Shown here piece by piece: positions 24,400 through 34,791 of a stretch of DNA of 64,000 nt (positions are counted from its first letter, which is position 1; each line of letters opens with the position of its first letter). Below the pieces are notes generated by a model. That model saw only the letters and a program-made list of their open reading frames with translations, did no database searches and was not told the DNA's origin. Source of the DNA: Haloferax mediterranei ATCC 33500 (GTDB taxonomy: Archaea; Halobacteriota; Halobacteria; Halobacteriales; Haloferacaceae); contig NC_017941.2 in assembly GCF_000306765.2 (NCBI RefSeq), positions 2,046,001-2,110,000 on the forward strand, read 5' to 3'. Both the position numbers and the translations under genes were made by a program.

Positions 24400-25146
24400 A
24401 TGCAGGCAACTATCCGAGACCTGAACGGCGACGACGCGGGCAGCATCGACCTGCCCGAGGTCTTCGAGACGGCTTACCGTCCGGACCTCATCAAGCGCGC
24501 TGTCATCGCCGCACAGGCAAACCGAAAACAGCCGTACGGTGCCGACCCCTACGCCGGACTTCGAACCCCGGCAGAGTCCATGGGCAGTGGCCGTGGTATG
24601 TCCCACGACCCACGCCAGAATGGCGTTGCCCGACGCGTCCCGCACGCCGTCTCCGGCCGTCGCGCTCACCCGCCGAAGGCCGAGAAGGACCAGGGGAAGG
24701 AGATCAACACGAAGGAGCGCAAACTCGCCGTCCGCTCGGCACTCGCCGCAACGACGGACTCCGAACTCGTCGCAGAGCGCGGACACCGCTTCGACGACGA
24801 CCTCGAACTGCCGCTTGTCGTCTCCGACGACTTCGAGGACCTCGTCAAGACCAAGGAGGTCGTCGACCTCCTGCAGACGCTCGGCGTCTACGACGATATC
24901 GAGCGCTCCGAGGACAACAAGAAAGTGAAGGGCGGCCAAGGGAAGCTCCGTGGCCGCAAGTACACCCGTCCGAAATCCATTCTCTTCGTGACGGCAGAGG
25001 AGCCCTCGAAGGCTGCTCGTAACCTCGCCGGTGTCGACGTTGCCACCGCGGCAAACGTCTCCGCCGAGGACCTCGCGCCCGGTACGCACGCCGGTCGCCT
25101 CACGCTCTTCACCGAGAGTGCAATCGAGGAGGTCGCAGAACGATGA
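24400..25146 (+). CDS. rpl4: Ribosomal protein uL4
   Basis: A 248-aa assembly-initiating large-subunit protein lining the exit tunnel. Archaeal landmarks are RPDLIKRAVIAAQANRKQPYGADPYAG, the tunnel loop PAESMGSGRGMSHDPRQNGVARRVP and GGQGKLRGRKYTRPKSILFV. The stop overlaps the rpl23 ATG by 4 bp. Confidence 0.98.
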   Translation: MQATIRDLNGDDAGSIDLPEVFETAYRPDLIKRAVIAAQANRKQPYGADPYAGLRTPAESMGSGRGMSHDPRQNGVARRVPHAVSGRRAHPPKAEKDQGKEINTKERKLAVRSALAATTDSELVAERGHRFDDDLELPLVVSDDFEDLVKTKEVVDLLQTLGVYDDIERSEDNKKVKGGQGKLRGRKYTRPKSILFVTAEEPSKAARNLAGVDVATAANVSAEDLAPGTHAGRLTLFTESAIEEVAER

Positions 25147-25394
25147 GCATCATCGAGCACCCGCTGGTCACCGAGAAAGCGATGAACCAGATGGACTTCC
25201 AGAACAAGCTCCAGTTCATCGTCCACGTTGACTCGTCCAAGGCCGACGTTAAGGACGAAGTCGAGTCGCGTTACGACGTGACCGTCGAGAAAGTCAACAC
25301 GCAGGTCACGATGAAAGGTAAGAAGAAAGCAACAGTTCGTCTCTCTGAAGACGACGACGCGCAGGAAGTCGCGTCGCGTATCGGGGTGTTCTAA
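25143..25394 (+). CDS. rpl23: Ribosomal protein uL23
   Basis: An 83-aa protein at the tunnel exit, the docking site for SRP. It starts MSIIEHPLVTEKAMNQMDFQ, and the second half VEKVNTQVTMKGKKKATVRL is the conserved sheet. It lacks the long N-terminal extension seen in eukaryotes. ATGA overlap with rpl4, 2-bp gap to rpl2. Confidence 0.98.
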   Translation: MSIIEHPLVTEKAMNQMDFQNKLQFIVHVDSSKADVKDEVESRYDVTVEKVNTQVTMKGKKKATVRLSEDDDAQEVASRIGVF

Positions 25395-25396
25395 CG

Positions 25397-26122
25397 ATGG
25401 GACGCCGAATTCAGGGCCAGCGTCGTGGTCGCGGTTCGTCCACCTTCCGGGCGCCGTCGCACCGCTACAAGGCCGAACTGTCGCACAAGAAGTCCGAAGA
25501 GAAAGACACCATCACGGGTACGGTCGTCGGCATCGAGCACGACCCAGCACGCAGTGCGCCCATCGCCCTCGTCGAGTTCGAGGACGAACAGCGCATGATT
25601 CTTGCGCCCGAAGGAATCTCCGTCGGCGAAGAGCTTCAAATCGGCGTCTCCGCCGAGATCAAGCCCGGCAACACGCTGCCGCTCGCCGAGATTCCTGAAG
25701 GTGTCCCCGTCTGTAACGTCGAGCATCAGCCCGGCGACGGCGGGAAGTTCGCCCGCGCCTCTGGCGTCAGCGCGCAGTTGCTCTCGCACGACCGCGAGGT
25801 CGCAATCGTGAAGCTGCCGTCGGGTGAGGTCAAGCGCCTCAACCCCAACTGCCGTGCCACCATCGGCGTCGTCGCCGGTGGCGGCCGCACGGAGAAGCCG
25901 TTCGTCAAGGCAGGGAAGAAGTACCACAAGATGAAAGCGCGCGGTATCAAGTGGCCGCGCGTGCGTGGTGTTGCTATGAACGCCGTCGACCACCCGTTCG
26001 GTGGCGGTGGCCGGCAGCACCCCGGTCAGCCGAAGTCCGTCTCGCGGGACGCCCCGCCGGGCCGGAAGGTCGGCGACATCGCCTCCAAGCGCACCGGTCG
26101 CGGTGGGAAGGGAGGTAACTAA
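25397..26122 (+). CDS. rpl2: Ribosomal protein uL2
   Basis: A 241-aa protein needed for subunit joining and peptidyl transfer. It begins [20 protein letters not shown]. The OB and SH3-like domains are clear, and the C-terminal loop [20 protein letters not shown] includes the conserved histidine near the active centre. The end [12 protein letters not shown] is the usual basic tail. Confidence 0.98.
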
Positions 26123-26124
26123 TC

Positions 26125-26547
26125 ATGAGCACGCAATACCGTACTGGCCGCGAAGGTGAGTTCACCTACCGTGGCTACACGCTCGAAGAGCTGCAGGATA
26201 TGGAGCTCGACGAAGTCGCGGAACTGCTCCCCGCTCGTCAGCGGCGAACTATCACCCGTGGCCTGTCGACCGAACACGAGAAGTTGCTCGCGAAGGCTGA
26301 GAACAAGACGGAAGAAGAGACGGCAAACACGCCGATCCGCACGCACCTGCGTGACATGCCGGTTCTCCCAGAATTCGTCGGTCTCACCTTCGCCGTTTAC
26401 AACGGTCAGGAGTTCGAGCGCGTCGAGGTTCAGCCCGAGATGATCGGACACTACCTTGGCGAGTTCCAGCTGACCCGAACGTCGGTCGAGCACGGCCAGG
26501 CCGGCATCGGCGCGACCCGGTCTTCGAAGTTCGTGCCGCTCAAGTAA
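26125..26547 (+). CDS. rps19: Ribosomal protein uS19
   Basis: A 140-aa small-subunit head protein, longer than bacterial S19 by an N-terminal domain ([20 protein letters not shown]) typical of archaea and eukaryotes. The core has [25 protein letters not shown] and the end [12 protein letters not shown]. Confidence 0.98.
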   Translation: MSTQYRTGREGEFTYRGYTLEELQDMELDEVAELLPARQRRTITRGLSTEHEKLLAKAENKTEEETANTPIRTHLRDMPVLPEFVGLTFAVYNGQEFERVEVQPEMIGHYLGEFQLTRTSVEHGQAGIGATRSSKFVPLK

Positions 26548-26550
26548 ACC

Positions 26551-27012
26551 ATGGGAATCAACTACAGCGTCGAGGCCGACCCGGACACAACGGCCAAGGG
26601 TATGCTCCGGGACCGGCCCATCAGCCTCAAGCACAGCAAGGCTATCTCCCGCGCCATCAAGGGGATGCCCGTCGCCGACGCCGAGGAGTACCTCGAAGCC
26701 GTCATCGACGGCGAGCGGTCGGTTCCGTTCAAGCAACACAACTCTGGTGTCGGTCACCGAAGCGACATCGAGGGCTGGGACGCAGGACGATACCCTGAGA
26801 AAGCGTCCAAGGCGTTCCTCGAACTCCTCGAGAACGTCCGCAACAACGCGACCGAACAGGGATTCGACGGACCAGCCATGGAGATTAAGCACATCGCCGC
26901 CCACAAGGTCGGCGAGCGCCCAGGTCGGAAGCCCCGTGCCTTCGGCCGGGCAGACCCGTGGAACACCCCAATCTGTGACGTCGAACTCATCATCGAAGAG
27001 GTCGAGGAATAA
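26551..27012 (+). CDS. rpl22: Ribosomal protein uL22
   Basis: A 153-aa tunnel protein. Signatures are [22 protein letters not shown], the archaeal insert [17 protein letters not shown] and the beta-hairpin region [19 protein letters not shown]. The stop TAA shares its last A with the rps3 ATG. Confidence 0.97.
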
Positions 27013-27914
27013 TGGCTGACGAACACCAATTCATCGAGAACGGACTGCAGCGGTCCCAGATCGACGAGTTCTTCGCAGAAGAACTCGGTCGCGCCGGCTA
27101 CGGCGGCATGGACGTCGCCAAGACGCCGATGGGCACCCAAATCGTGCTCAAGGCCGAAAAGCCCGGAATGGTCATCGGTAAGGGCGGAAAGAACATCCGC
27201 AAGGTGACCCGCGAACTCGAAGAGCGGTTCAACCTCGACGACCCGCAGATCGACGTGCAGGAAGTCGACGAACCGGACCTCAACGCCCGGATCGTCGCCG
27301 ACCGCCTCGCCAACGCGCTTGAGCGTGGTTGGTACTTCCGTAAGGCGGGCCACACGACCATCGACCGCATCATGGACGCTGGCGCCCTCGGTGCCGAAAT
27401 CGTCCTCTCCGGTAAGGTCACTGGTGCCCGCTCCCGCGTGGAGAAGTTCAACCGCGGCTACATCAAGCACAACGGTGAGCCGGCACAGGAGATCGTTGAC
27501 GAAGGCCAGGGTGTCGCCGTCATGAAGCTCGGCACCATCGGTGTCACGGTCAAGATCATCCCGCCGGGTGCGCAGCTTCCCGACGACTTCGAAGTCGAAG
27601 AAGACGCCGAACCCGAACCGGTCGAACAGATCGAAGAGACCGAAAGCGTCGAAGACCTCCTCGAAGAGGAACCGGAGGAGATTCCGGAAGTCTCCGAGGA
27701 CACTGACGCAGAGACGGAGGAACTCGATGAGGACATCGTCGAGGAAGAAGCCGTTGAAGCGGTCGAAGAGGAAGTCGTCGAAGAAGACGCTGACGAGGAA
27801 GCAGTCGAAGAGGAAGTCGTCGACGAAGACGACGAACTCGACGAAGATGTCGCCGAAGAGGCGGCCGACCTCGTCGCCGAGATGGAAGACGACGAAGAAA
27901 CGGAGGAAGAATAA
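27012..27914 (+). CDS. rps3: Ribosomal protein uS3 with long acidic tail
   Basis: A 300-aa protein at the mRNA entry site. The KH domain shows [17 protein letters not shown], and the C-terminal S3 domain shows [23 protein letters not shown] and [19 protein letters not shown]. Residues about 195-300 are an almost uninterrupted Glu/Asp/Val tail with [23 protein letters not shown] near-repeats. Such tails are common in haloarchaeal S3, and the repetition makes length variation by slippage likely. Confidence 0.97.
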   Translation: MADEHQFIENGLQRSQIDEFFAEELGRAGYGGMDVAKTPMGTQIVLKAEKPGMVIGKGGKNIRKVTRELEERFNLDDPQIDVQEVDEPDLNARIVADRLANALERGWYFRKAGHTTIDRIMDAGALGAEIVLSGKVTGARSRVEKFNRGYIKHNGEPAQEIVDEGQGVAVMKLGTIGVTVKIIPPGAQLPDDFEVEEDAEPEPVEQIEETESVEDLLEEEPEEIPEVSEDTDAETEELDEDIVEEEAVEAVEEEVVEEDADEEAVEEEVVDEDDELDEDVAEEAADLVAEMEDDEETEEE

Positions 27915-28127
27915 ATGGCGATCCTCTACACCGAAGAGATTCGCGACATGACGCCCGCAGAGCGCGTTGCCGAGCTCGAAGAGCTCGAAACCGAACTGCT
28001 CAACGCGAAGGCCGTTCAGGCCGCGGGTGGCGCGCCGGAAAACCCCGGCCGCGTCTCTGAACTGAAGAAGACCATCGCTCGAATCAAGACGATTCAGGGC
28101 GAAGAAGGCGACCTCGACGAAGAATAA
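27915..28127 (+). CDS. rpl29: Ribosomal protein uL29
   Basis: A 70-aa two-helix protein near the tunnel exit. [25 protein letters not shown] and the [12 protein letters not shown] end match the family. It begins directly after the rps3 stop with no gap. Confidence 0.96.
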
Positions 28128-28128
28128 A

Positions 28129-28560
28129 ATGCCACTCACACCCGAGACCCTCACGCGACACGAGCTTAACGGCCTCCACGTAGAGGTCGTCGACGCGGCA
28201 AACCCCGATTTGGTCGGGATAGCCGGTCGTATCGTCGTTGAGACGATGCAGACGCTCATGGTCGACGATGGCTCTCGGGTGCGGCAGGTGCCAAAGCGAG
28301 GGGCGACCTTCGAATTTGAGATTCCGTGTACAGATGAAGCCGCCGACGCTGCGAAGGCGTCGGGGACCACGTCCAAACTTCGGTCGGATACTACTGGCGG
28401 ATTTGATGCCAGTCAGTCTGATCGGCACGCCGAGTCACACTCGGCTGCTTCCCAGTCCGGGAATTGCGAGGGCGTGGCTTACGTTACGGTGGATGGTACA
28501 CAACTGCTCTCACGACCCGCCCTGCGCACCGAAACTACAGGTGACTCGAAATGGCGATAG
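28129..28560 (+). CDS. rnp1: Ribonuclease P protein component 1 (Rpp29)
   Basis: Protein subunit of archaeal RNase P that helps trim tRNA 5' leaders. Its place between rpl29 and rps17 is the standard archaeal one. The Sm-like barrel is split: [20 protein letters not shown] through [15 protein letters not shown], and then [20 protein letters not shown]. Between the halves is a ~40-residue Ser/Asp/His-rich insert whose DNA contains three hairpins (28393-28463). The insert lies in a surface loop and is probably tolerated. The stop overlaps rps17. Confidence 0.95.
   Translation: MPLTPETLTRHELNGLHVEVVDAANPDLVGIAGRIVVETMQTLMVDDGSRVRQVPKRGATFEFEIPCTDEAADAAKASGTTSKLRSDTTGGFDASQSDRHAESHSAASQSGNCEGVAYVTVDGTQLLSRPALRTETTGDSKWR
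28393..28463 (+). repeat. Three consecutive hairpins inside rnp1
   Basis: ACTGGC...GCCAGT (28393-28413), GCCGAGT-cac-ACTCGGC (28429-28445) and TTCCC-agtcc-GGGAA (28449-28463) are perfect stems placed one after the other in the insert of the Rpp29 barrel. They do not share sequence with the hmgA element. Confidence 0.65.
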
Positions 28561-28895
28561 GACTTGACGTTCCACAGCCCCCGGAACCCGACGACCCGGA
28601 GGCATACGACTATGAGAAGTGTCCGTTCTACGGCTCGCTCTCTGTCCGGGGTCAGACCCTGGAAGGGACAGTCGTCTCGACGGACATGGCAAAGACCGTC
28701 ATCGTCGAGCGGGAGTACGACGTATTCGTTCCGAAGTACGACCGCTACATGAAGCGACGTTCCCGCATCCCGGCACACGTGCCGGGCGTGCTCGACGACG
28801 TCGCTGTCGGTGACGAAGTAACGATTGCGGAGACCCGCCCCCTCTCGAAGACGAAATCTCACGTCGTTGTTGAGATTATCGGAGGTGACGAGTGA
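28551..28895 (+). CDS. rps17: Ribosomal protein uS17
   Basis: A 114-aa small-subunit protein. [20 protein letters not shown] is the archaeal N-terminal extension; the OB fold has [30 protein letters not shown] and [15 protein letters not shown]. It overlaps rnp1 by 10 bp and rpl14 by 1 bp. Confidence 0.97.
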   Translation: MAIGLDVPQPPEPDDPEAYDYEKCPFYGSLSVRGQTLEGTVVSTDMAKTVIVEREYDVFVPKYDRYMKRRSRIPAHVPGVLDDVAVGDEVTIAETRPLSKTKSHVVVEIIGGDE

Positions 28896-29293
28896 TGGAA
28901 GCGCTCAAAGCAGACATCACCAAAGGCGTCGCTCGCGGCTCGCTGGTCACGTGCGCCGACAACACCGGCGCTCGTGAACTTAAGATTATCAGCGTCGCGG
29001 GTTACTCCGGTACGAAGAACCGCCACCCCAAGGCAGGCATCGGGGACAAGGTGACCGTCTCGGTCACCAAAGGTACCCCCGAGATGCGCCGCCAGGTGCT
29101 CGAAGCCGTCATCGTCCGCCAGCGGAAATCGATCCGCCGGCCCGACGGGACGCGTGTGAAGTTTGAGGACAACGCCGCCGTCATCATCGACGAGATGGAA
29201 GAGCCTCGCGGGACCGAGATTAAGGGCCCCATCGCACGCGAAGTTGCCGAGCGCTTCGGGAGTATCGCATCGACGGCTACGATGATTGTATAG
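28895..29293 (+). CDS. rpl14: Ribosomal protein uL14
   Basis: A 132-aa intersubunit-face protein. It reads [20 protein letters not shown], then [38 protein letters not shown] and [17 protein letters not shown] at 28895 is taken; a GTG at 28892 is immediately upstream. Confidence 0.97.
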
Positions 29294-29294
29294 T

Positions 29295-29651
29295 ATGACT
29301 CGACAACCGCGCAAACAGCGAACTCAGACTCGCGACGCGCCGCTCCACGAGCGGCAAAAGCAGGTCCGCGCACCGCTGTCGGCCGACCTCCGTGAGGAGT
29401 ACGGCAGCCGTAACGTCCGCGTCAACGCGGGCGACACGGTAGAGGTTCTCCGCGGCGATTTCGCCGGCGAAGAAGGCGAAGTCACCGAGGTTGACCTCAC
29501 TGACGCCGTCATCTTCGTTGAGGACGTCACCGTTGCCAAAGCCGACGGCGAAGAGGTCCCACGCCCCCTTCAGGCCAGTAACGTCCGCGTGACGGAACTG
29601 GACCTCGAAGACGACGTGCGCGAGGCCCGACTCAAGGAGGATAACGAATGA
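29295..29651 (+). CDS. rpl24: Ribosomal protein uL24
   Basis: A 118-aa assembly protein with a KOW motif ([20 protein letters not shown]). The basic start [20 protein letters not shown] and [16 protein letters not shown] are archaeal. ATGA overlap with rps4e. Confidence 0.97.
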
Positions 29652-30349
29652 CTCGACACCAGAAGCGACTGTCCGTACCGAAGTCCTGGCCGGTCGAGCG
29701 CAAGACAGGCACGTTCACGGTCAAAGCCGGCGCCGGTCCGCACGGCGAAGAGGGGGTTCCCCTCCTCATCGTCCTGCGCGACGTGCTCGGCTACGTGGAC
29801 TCGAAGAAGGAAGCCAAGTACGCCCTCAACCACCAGAGCATTCTGGTCAACGGCGACCCGGCTTCCGACGTTCGCCGTCCCATCGGGATGTTCGACATCC
29901 TGGCGTTCGTCCAGCGTGAGGAGTACTACCGCATCTTCCCCGACGAGGGTGGCCGTCTGGCCCTGACCCCCGTCGACGCTGATGCGGCATCCAGCCGCCT
30001 CGGAAAGATCGTGCGTAAGACGCAGGTCACCGGCGGCAACTTCCAGCTGACGCTGCACGACGGTGCCACGCTCGTCGTCGAAGACGCCTCGGAGTACAGC
30101 GGTAAGGACTCCATCGTCGTCGACAACGAGACGAAGGAAATCGTCGCACACTTCCCCTACGAGGAAGGCGCACTCGTGACCGCCGTCGCCGGCAGTCACG
30201 CGGGCGAAATTGGCGAAGTCACCGAGATTATCGTCACGCCCGGCAGCGGGAACAACTCCGTCGTCGTCGAAACCGACGAGGGCGAGTTCGAAACCGTCGA
30301 ACAGTACGTCGTCGTCATCGACGAGAACTTCACGGGTGATGATGAATGA
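29648..30349 (+). CDS. rps4e: Ribosomal protein eS4
   Basis: A 233-aa archaeal/eukaryotic-specific small-subunit protein. S4-like domain: [20 protein letters not shown] and [20 protein letters not shown]. Then a central domain and a C-terminal KOW ([15 protein letters not shown]). ATGA overlap with rpl5. Confidence 0.97.
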   Translation: MTRHQKRLSVPKSWPVERKTGTFTVKAGAGPHGEEGVPLLIVLRDVLGYVDSKKEAKYALNHQSILVNGDPASDVRRPIGMFDILAFVQREEYYRIFPDEGGRLALTPVDADAASSRLGKIVRKTQVTGGNFQLTLHDGATLVVEDASEYSGKDSIVVDNETKEIVAHFPYEEGALVTAVAGSHAGEIGEVTEIIVTPGSGNNSVVVETDEGEFETVEQYVVVIDENFTGDDE

Positions 30350-30864
30350 GCGAGGCCGAATTCCACGAGATGCGCGACCCGCGCATCGAGAAGGTCGTCG
30401 TCCACATGGGCGTCGGCGAAGGTGGCCGTGAACTCGCGAAATCCGAAGACATCCTCGAGGAGATTACCGGTCAGGAGAGCGTTCGTACGATCTCCGGCCG
30501 TGCCTCGCAGGACTTCGGTGTCCGTCAGGGCGAACCTGTCGGCGCGAAGGTCACGCTCCGCGGCGAGAGCGCCGTCGAGTTCCTCGAAACCGCACTCCCT
30601 ATTACGGACCTCTCCGCCTCGTCGTTCGACGAGACCGGTAACTTCGGCTTTGGTGTCGAAGAACACACCGAGTTCCCGAGTCAGGAGTACGACCCGCAGA
30701 TCGGTATCTACGGACTGGACGTGACGGTCAACATCGTCCGCCCCGGTTACCGTGTGAAGAAGCGCGACAAGCGTTCCCGACAGATTCCGTCATCCCACCG
30801 GATGACCGTTGAGGACGCAGTTGCGTTCATCGAGTCCACGTTCGACGTGGAGGTTGAAGAATGA
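30346..30864 (+). CDS. rpl5: Ribosomal protein uL5
   Basis: A 172-aa 5S-rRNA-binding protein. Motifs are [38 protein letters not shown] and the end [24 protein letters not shown] overlap with rps14. Confidence 0.97.
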
Positions 30865-31037
30865 GCGACAGCGAAACAGAACAGACGGGCGAGCACGCAT
30901 CCCGCCGCACCGGCCAGGAGAACGAGTGCCGTCGCTGCGGTCGGAAACAGGGACTTGTCAGTAAGTACGACATCAACCTGTGCCGACAGTGCTTCCGAGA
31001 GATTGCCCGCGAGATGGGATTCAAGAAGTACCGATAA
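30861..31037 (+). CDS. rps14: Ribosomal protein uS14, zinc-binding
   Basis: A 58-aa protein with the zinc motif [20 protein letters not shown] and [17 protein letters not shown], that is C-x2-C...C-x2-C. A 20-residue acidic N-terminal extension precedes it. ATG overlaps the rpl5 stop. Confidence 0.96.
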   Translation: MSDSETEQTGEHASRRTGQENECRRCGRKQGLVSKYDINLCRQCFREIAREMGFKKYR

Positions 31038-31039
31038 GA

Positions 31040-31432
31040 ATGGCTGACAACGACCCACTCAGTAGCGCGCTTTCCGGTGTGGACAACGCCGAGAGCGTCG
31101 GACACCTGTCCCACGAGATCCAGCCCGCCTCCAACATGATTGGCTCCGTCCTCGAGGTCTTCTACGACCGCGGGTACATCGACGGCTTCGAGTTCGTCGA
31201 CGACGGCAAGGCCGGTCTGTTCGAGGTTGAACTGAAAGGCGCAATCAACGATTGTGGCGCCGTCAAGCCGCGGTATTCCGCTGGCGCTGACGACTTCGAG
31301 AAATGGGAGAAGCGTTTCCTCCCCGCCCGTGACTACGGTGCGCTCATCGTCACGACGAGCCACGGCGTCATGAGCCACTACGAGGCCCGCGAACAGGGCA
31401 TCGGTGGCCAGATCATCGCCTACGTCTACTAG
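31040..31432 (+). CDS. rps8: Ribosomal protein uS8
   Basis: A 130-aa protein binding 16S helix 21. It starts [39 protein letters not shown] and [19 protein letters not shown] are the N and C domains. The start at 31040 follows the rps14 stop by 2 bp. Confidence 0.97.
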   Translation: MADNDPLSSALSGVDNAESVGHLSHEIQPASNMIGSVLEVFYDRGYIDGFEFVDDGKAGLFEVELKGAINDCGAVKPRYSAGADDFEKWEKRFLPARDYGALIVTTSHGVMSHYEAREQGIGGQIIAYVY

Positions 31433-31436
31433 AACA

Positions 31437-31973
31437 ATGAGCCGAATAGAAATCGAAATCCCGGACGAGGTATCCGCCGAGGTCAGCAACCTCGAACTCA
31501 CCATCGAGGGCCCTAACGGTAGCGTCACCAAGCGCCTCTGGTACCCGAACGTCTCGGTCTCCGCAGAAGACGGCGCAATCGCTATCGAAAGCGACGTCGA
31601 GAACGCGAAGACCAACGCGACGATCGGTACCTTCGAGAGCCACGTGAACAACATGCTTCACGGCGCCACCGAGGGGTGGGAGTACCAGATGGAAGTTCAC
31701 TACGCTCACTTCCCGATGCAAGTGAGTGTCGAAGGTGACGACGTCGTCATCAAGAACTTCCTCGGCGAGAAGTCCCCGCGACGAGCAGCAATTCGCGGAG
31801 ACACGGACGTACAGGTAGACGGCGAAGAGGTCACCCTGACGGGTCCTGACAAGGAAGACGTCGGGCAGACCGCCGCCGACATCGAACAACTCACTCGCGT
31901 CAAGGACAAGGACACTCGCGTGTTCACAGACGGCGTGTACATCACCCAGAAACCGAAGACTGGTGATGCCTAA
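31437..31973 (+). CDS. rpl6: Ribosomal protein uL6
   Basis: A 178-aa protein with two duplicated L6 domains, starting [38 protein letters not shown] and [20 protein letters not shown] are archaeal landmarks. Its stop overlaps the rpl32e ATG. Confidence 0.97.
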
Positions 31974-32677
31974 TGTCGGAAGAAATCACCGAACTCGAAG
32001 ACATCAGCGGTGTCGGCCCGTCGAAGGCCGACGCACTCCGCGAAGCCGGCTTCGAGAGCGTCGACGACGTACAGGCCGCGAGCCAGTCCGAACTGGCCGA
32101 GGTCGACGGCATCGGTAACGCGCTTGCCGCGCGTATCAAAGCCGACGTCGGTGGCCTTGAAGTCTCGGAAGAGGCTGAGGCCGAAGTCGAAGACGAGTCC
32201 GAAGCCGAAGTAGAAGAGCCAGCCGAAGACGTCGAGACGGAGCTTCGCCCCCGCGGTCACGCGGACAAGAAGCCCCAGCTCGACGACGAAACGGCGGAGG
32301 CCCTGGCGCAGAAGCGCCGCGAGGGCAAGCCGCAGTTCAATCGGCAGGACTACCACAAGAAGAAGCGCACGCCCACGTCGTGGCGTCGCCCCCGTGGTGG
32401 TCTGTCCAAGCAGCGTCGTGGTGTCAAGGGTAAGGGCCCGAAGGTCGAAGCGGGTTACCGCACGCCGAAGGCCGCCCGTGACCTGCACCCGTCCGGCTTC
32501 GAGGAAGTCCGCGTGTTCAACACGGACGACCTCGAGGGCGTCGACGGCGACACACAGGCAGTTCGCATTGCTTCCTCGGTCGGCGCGCGCAAGCGCGAGC
32601 GCATCGAGGAAGTGTGTGAGGACCGCGAAATTCGCGTTCTCAACCCCACCTACGTCGAAGTCGAGGTGGATAACTGA
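31973..32677 (+). CDS. rpl32e: Ribosomal protein eL32 with helix-hairpin-helix N-terminal domain
   Basis: 234 aa, about twice the archaeal minimum. Residues 1-62 form a helix-hairpin-helix pair ([38 protein letters not shown]), followed by an acidic linker and the L32e core ([20 protein letters not shown] to the end). Many haloarchaea carry this HhH fusion; the domain probably binds RNA non-specifically. Confidence 0.96.
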
Positions 32678-33132
32678 TGACGGACCTAAAAGCGCAGAAG
32701 CGAATGGCTGCCGACGTTCTTGACGTTGGCAAGGGTCGAGTTTGGTTCGACCCCGAGGCACAGTCCGACATCGCGGAGGCCATCACGCGCGAAGACATTC
32801 GTGAACTCGTCGACGAGGGAACGATTCGCGCCAAGAACGCCAAGGGCAACTCCAAAGGTCGCGCACGCGAGCGCGCCGCCAAGCGTTCCTACGGTCACCG
32901 CAAGGGTGCCGGCTCCCGCAAGGGCCGTTCCGGCGCTCGACAGAACAAGAAAGACGCATGGGTCAGCCGAATCCGCGCCCAGCGCCGTCGCCTGAAGGAG
33001 CTTCGCGAGGACGGTACGCTCGACCGTACCCAGTACCGCACGCTCTACAACAAGGCGTCCGGTGGCGAATTCGACAGCGTGGACCGGCTTGAAGCATACA
33101 TCCAGAACAACTACCAGGTGGAGATTCAATAA
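32677..33132 (+). CDS. rpl19e: Ribosomal protein eL19
   Basis: A 151-aa helical protein. [40 protein letters not shown] and SYGHRKGAGSRKGRSGARQN are diagnostic. It overlaps rpl32e and rpl18 by one base each. Confidence 0.97.
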   Translation: MTDLKAQKRMAADVLDVGKGRVWFDPEAQSDIAEAITREDIRELVDEGTIRAKNAKGNSKGRARERAAKRSYGHRKGAGSRKGRSGARQNKKDAWVSRIRAQRRRLKELREDGTLDRTQYRTLYNKASGGEFDSVDRLEAYIQNNYQVEIQ

Positions 33133-33686
33133 TGGCGACCGGACCACGATACAAGGTTCCGATGCGGCGTCGCCGCGAAGTCCGGACGGACTACCATCAA
33201 AGGTTGCGCCTGCTGAAATCGGGCAAGCCCCGCCTTGTTGCTCGCGTGAGCAACAAGCACGTCAGGGCGCAGCTGGTCACTCCGGGCCCGCAGGGCGACG
33301 AGACCCACGCTGCAGCGACCTCTGCCGACCTCGATGAGTACGGCTGGGAAGCCCCCACGGGCAACCTCCCGAGCGCGTACCTCACGGGGTACCTGGCAGG
33401 TATCCGAGCGCTGGCCGCCGGCGTCGAGGAAGCGGTCCTCGACATCGGCCTCAACACGGCCACGCCCGGAAACAAGGTCTTCGCGGTGCAGGAGGGTGCT
33501 ATCGACGCTGGCCTCGAAATCCCCCACAACGACGCAGTACTCGCTGACTGGGACCGCAACCGCGGTGTCCACATCGCTGAGTACGCAGAGCAGCTCGACG
33601 AGCCGCTCTACAGTGGAGACTTCGATGCCACGAACCTCCCCGAACACTTCGATGAAGTGCTCGGGAACCTTCAGGAGGACGAATGA
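33132..33686 (+). CDS. rpl18: Ribosomal protein uL18
   Basis: A 184-aa 5S-rRNA-binding protein. It reads [40 protein letters not shown] and [20 protein letters not shown]. The acidic C terminus is haloarchaeal. ATGA overlap with rps5. Confidence 0.97.
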
Positions 33687-34327
33687 GCAGAGATAACAAC
33701 GGCTGGGAGCCGCGAACGCGGCTCGGCCGCATGGTGCAGAACGGCGACGTCACGTCGATGGACCAGGCGCTCGAGACCGGGCTTCCGCTCAAGGAGCCCC
33801 AGATCGTCGACCAGCTCCTTCCGGGGATGGACGACGAAGTGCTCGACATCAACATGGTTCAGCGTATGACCGACTCCGGCCGCCGGGTGAAGTTCCGGTG
33901 TGTCGTTGCAGTCGGGAATCGTGACGGCTACCTCGGCTACGCTGAGGCCCGCGACGATCAGGTCGGCGGTGCCATCCAGAAAGCCATCGAGGTGGCGAAA
34001 CTGAACATTATCAAGGTAGACCGCGGCTCGGGTTCGTGGGAAGACCGCGCAGGCGGCCTCAACTCCCTCTCGCGTAAGGCAGAGGGGAAGGCCGGCTCCG
34101 TGACGGTCCGTATCATCCCGGCCCCGCAGGGTCTCGGCCTTGCGGCCGCAGAGACCGTCCGCAACATCCTCGAACTCGCCGGTATCCAAGACGCTTGGAC
34201 CAAGAGCGACGGGAACACGCGGACGACGGTCAACCTCGCAAAAGCGACCTACAACGCGCTCAAGAACGCGTCGCAGTCCCGTACTCCGCGACGCGCTCGC
34301 GAGATTCGACGGGAGGTGCGTGAATAA
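33683..34327 (+). CDS. rps5: Ribosomal protein uS5
   Basis: A 214-aa decoding-fidelity protein. The double-stranded RNA-binding half has [20 protein letters not shown] and [20 protein letters not shown]; the C half has [20 protein letters not shown]. Confidence 0.97.
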   Translation: MSRDNNGWEPRTRLGRMVQNGDVTSMDQALETGLPLKEPQIVDQLLPGMDDEVLDINMVQRMTDSGRRVKFRCVVAVGNRDGYLGYAEARDDQVGGAIQKAIEVAKLNIIKVDRGSGSWEDRAGGLNSLSRKAEGKAGSVTVRIIPAPQGLGLAAAETVRNILELAGIQDAWTKSDGNTRTTVNLAKATYNALKNASQSRTPRRAREIRREVRE

Positions 34328-34791
34328 TGCAGGCTATCGTCCAACTTCGCGGTGAAGTCAACATCTCACAGGACGTTCGCGACACGCTGTCGATGCTCAA
34401 CATCCACCGCGTGAACCACGCGACGTTCGTGCCGGAGAACGACGCCTACCGTGGCATGATCACGAAGGTCAACGACTTCGTTGCACACGGCACGCCGAGT
34501 GTCGACGTCGTCGAGACCCTCGTCCGCACGCGTGCCGAGCCCGAATCGGGCGACGGCGACATCTCCGATGAGTGGGTTTCCGAGAACACCGACTACGACG
34601 ACGTGGCTGCGCTCGCGCAGGCACTCGTCGACGAGGAGACGACGCTGCGCGAGCAGGGCGTCTCCCCCGTGCTCCGTCTGCACCCGCCGCGTGGCGGTCA
34701 CCGCGGACAGAAGCACGTCACCAAGGAAGGCGGCCAACTCGGTAAGCACGACACCGAACAGATCGACGAACTTCTGGAGGCAATGCGATGA
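34327..34791 (+). CDS. rpl30: Ribosomal protein uL30
   Basis: A 154-aa archaeal-length L30. It starts [20 protein letters not shown], continues LSMLNIHRVNHATFVPENDA, and has the archaeal C-terminal extension LRLHPPRGGHRGQKHVTKEG. ATGA overlap with rpl15. Confidence 0.97.
   Translation: MQAIVQLRGEVNISQDVRDTLSMLNIHRVNHATFVPENDAYRGMITKVNDFVAHGTPSVDVVETLVRTRAEPESGDGDISDEWVSENTDYDDVAALAQALVDEETTLREQGVSPVLRLHPPRGGHRGQKHVTKEGGQLGKHDTEQIDELLEAMR

Noticed and set aside
23365..25089. 574-codon minus-strand frame opposite rpl3 and rpl4
   Set aside because: Antisense shadow of two ribosomal proteins; no motif.
26754..28376. 540-codon minus-strand frame opposite rps3, rpl29 and rnp1
   Set aside because: Built from the reverse of the acidic tail of S3 (runs of Phe/Leu), not a protein.
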